From: Cytobacillus sp. IB215665
GTDB taxonomy: Bacteria > Bacillota > Bacilli > Bacillales > SM2101
Assembly: GCF_033963835.1 (NCBI RefSeq)
Contig: NZ_JAXBME010000004.1
Location: 186,001 to 250,000, forward strand
DNA length: 64,000 bases
Direction: 5' to 3'
Both the position numbers and the translations under genes were made by a program. This document shows positions 63,068 through 64,000 of the stretch, in pieces. Numbering within the stretch: position 1 is the stretch's first letter; each line of letters begins with the position of its first letter. Below the pieces are notes generated by a model. That model ran no database searches. It worked only from the letters and a program-made list of their open reading frames with translations, and was not told the DNA's origin.

Positions 63068-64000
63068 AAATAGCAAGCGTAATTGTTGATGTTCCAGCAC
63101 ATCAAACTGACAAAACATTTGATTATGAAATTCCTGCCAAATGGACGGTGATAATTCAAGCAGGGATGAGAGTGATTGTTCCGTTCGGCTCAAGAAAAGT
63201 ACAAGGTTTCGTAGTGAAAATAAAAAACCACTCAGACTTTGATAAATTAAAACCTATTCATACAATATTAGACGTTACGCCAGTGTTGAATAATGAGCTA
63301 CTTAATTTAGGGTCTTGGTTATCGAATTATGCACTTTGTTATACTATTTCAGCTTATCAAGCAATGCTTCCAGCAGCGTTGAGGGCAAAATATGACAAGG
63401 AAATAAAGTTGAGTCCGTCAGCAAGTTTTGAGGATTTACCAAAGCAATTACAACAATTGTTTAGCAGCAAACAGACAGTGCTTTGGAAAGAACTTGAACA
63501 GTCAGATATGTTGTATGAGATTCAAAATGAAGTGCGGCAAGGCAATTTAGAAGTGATTTATCAAGTCAAAGATCGTGCGAAAATGAAAAAAAACAAAGTA
63601 ATTAGCTTAGGAATCCCTATTGATGAAATTGATCACATTGTAGAGAGCTTACCAAAGCGAGCGGGTAAGCAAAAGGAAATACTCAGCTATTTTCGTGAAC
63701 ATTCTTCTGAGATCTCCAAAAAGGAGCTAGCACAAATGTTTGGGAACACTTCTGCTATTAAATCATTATTGGATAAAAGCTTTTTAACCGAACGTGAAAA
63801 AGAAGTGTATCGAAATCCATTTGAAGGTCGCCTATTTGAGAGAACTCATCCATTGCCATTAACAAATGAGCAACAGGAAGTCATTTCACCAATATTAAGT
63901 GAAATTGAAAAAGAAATTCATAGAGTTTTTTTAATGTACGGTGTAACGGGTAGTGGGAAAACTGAAGTATATTTGCAATCAATTGATGCAGTTTTAAAAA
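63064..64000 (+). CDS. priA: Primosomal protein N' (PriA helicase), 3' end cut by window edge
   Basis: PriA restarts stalled replication forks. About 312 residues are present: the 3'-DNA-binding domain (IASVIVDVPAHQTDKTFDYE, FGSRKVQGFVV), a winged-helix region, and the start of the helicase core with the Walker A motif GVTGSGKTEVY near residues 293-303. The frame continues past the right edge. The ATG at 63064 overlaps the coaBC stop. Confidence 0.94.
   Translation, partial: MKIASVIVDVPAHQTDKTFDYEIPAKWTVIIQAGMRVIVPFGSRKVQGFVVKIKNHSDFDKLKPIHTILDVTPVLNNELLNLGSWLSNYALCYTISAYQAMLPAALRAKYDKEIKLSPSASFEDLPKQLQQLFSSKQTVLWKELEQSDMLYEIQNEVRQGNLEVIYQVKDRAKMKKNKVISLGIPIDEIDHIVESLPKRAGKQKEILSYFREHSSEISKKELAQMFGNTSAIKSLLDKSFLTEREKEVYRNPFEGRLFERTHPLPLTNEQQEVISPILSEIEKEIHRVFLMYGVTGSGKTEVYLQSIDAVLK

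Overview
The window is one chromosomal block of a low-GC, endospore-forming member of the Bacillaceae. Gene order follows the ylbP to priA segment of Bacillus subtilis closely. The sporulation genes spoVD, spoVE, spoIIGA, sigE, sigG and ylyA, a bacillithiol gene (bshC), an isoleucine T-box and PyrR-type attenuators all support this placement. I cannot name the species.

Layout. Positions 1-7063 hold the end of ylbP (minus strand), a three-gene biotin-dependent acyl-CoA carboxylase operon of the yngHA/yngHB/yngE type, panE, a DUF3397 membrane protein and bshC. Positions 7.4-27.1 kb hold the division and cell wall (dcw) cluster: mraZ, rsmH, ftsL, pbpB, spoVD, murE, an orphan MurF-like N-terminal domain, mraY, murD, spoVE, murB, divIB, ylxW, ylxX, sbp, ftsA, ftsZ. 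murG is missing from its usual place between spoVE and murB. Positions 27.5-35.3 kb hold spoIIGA-sigE-sigG and the ylmC-ylmD-ylmE-sepF-ylmG-ylmH-divIVA group. Next come ileS behind a T-box leader, ylyA, lspA and an rluD-type pseudouridine synthase. Positions 40.7-52.6 kb are a complete pyr operon with three PyrR-dependent attenuators. The last part holds an alanine/glycine:cation symporter, rqcH (minus strand), a Ca2+-type P-ATPase, yloC, remA, gmk, rpoZ, coaBC and the start of priA.

How the genes work together. The mur, mraY, pbpB, spoVD, spoVE and fts genes make lipid II precursors and build the septum. sepF, divIVA and ylmG add septum and pole factors. SpoIIGA processes pro-SigE, then SigG acts in the forespore. 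The pyr genes make UMP de novo, with PyrR sensing uridine nucleotides at the three leader sites.

The most unusual signal is a family of about 160-bp intergenic repeats with imperfect inverted ends. I count about 18 full or partial copies, including a four-copy tandem array downstream of sigG and a two-copy array before coaBC. They fill almost every longer gap, including the places where murG and ylmA/ylmB would be expected. Other points of interest are the orphan MurF-like domain, a long hairpin that covers the sigG ribosome binding site, a periodic MraZ-box array, a cre site before the carboxylase operon, and repeat copies inserted between the ileS T-box terminator and ileS. No tRNA, rRNA, CRISPR array, prophage or transposase gene was seen. 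Comparisons with B. subtilis rest on recalled family knowledge, not on a search.
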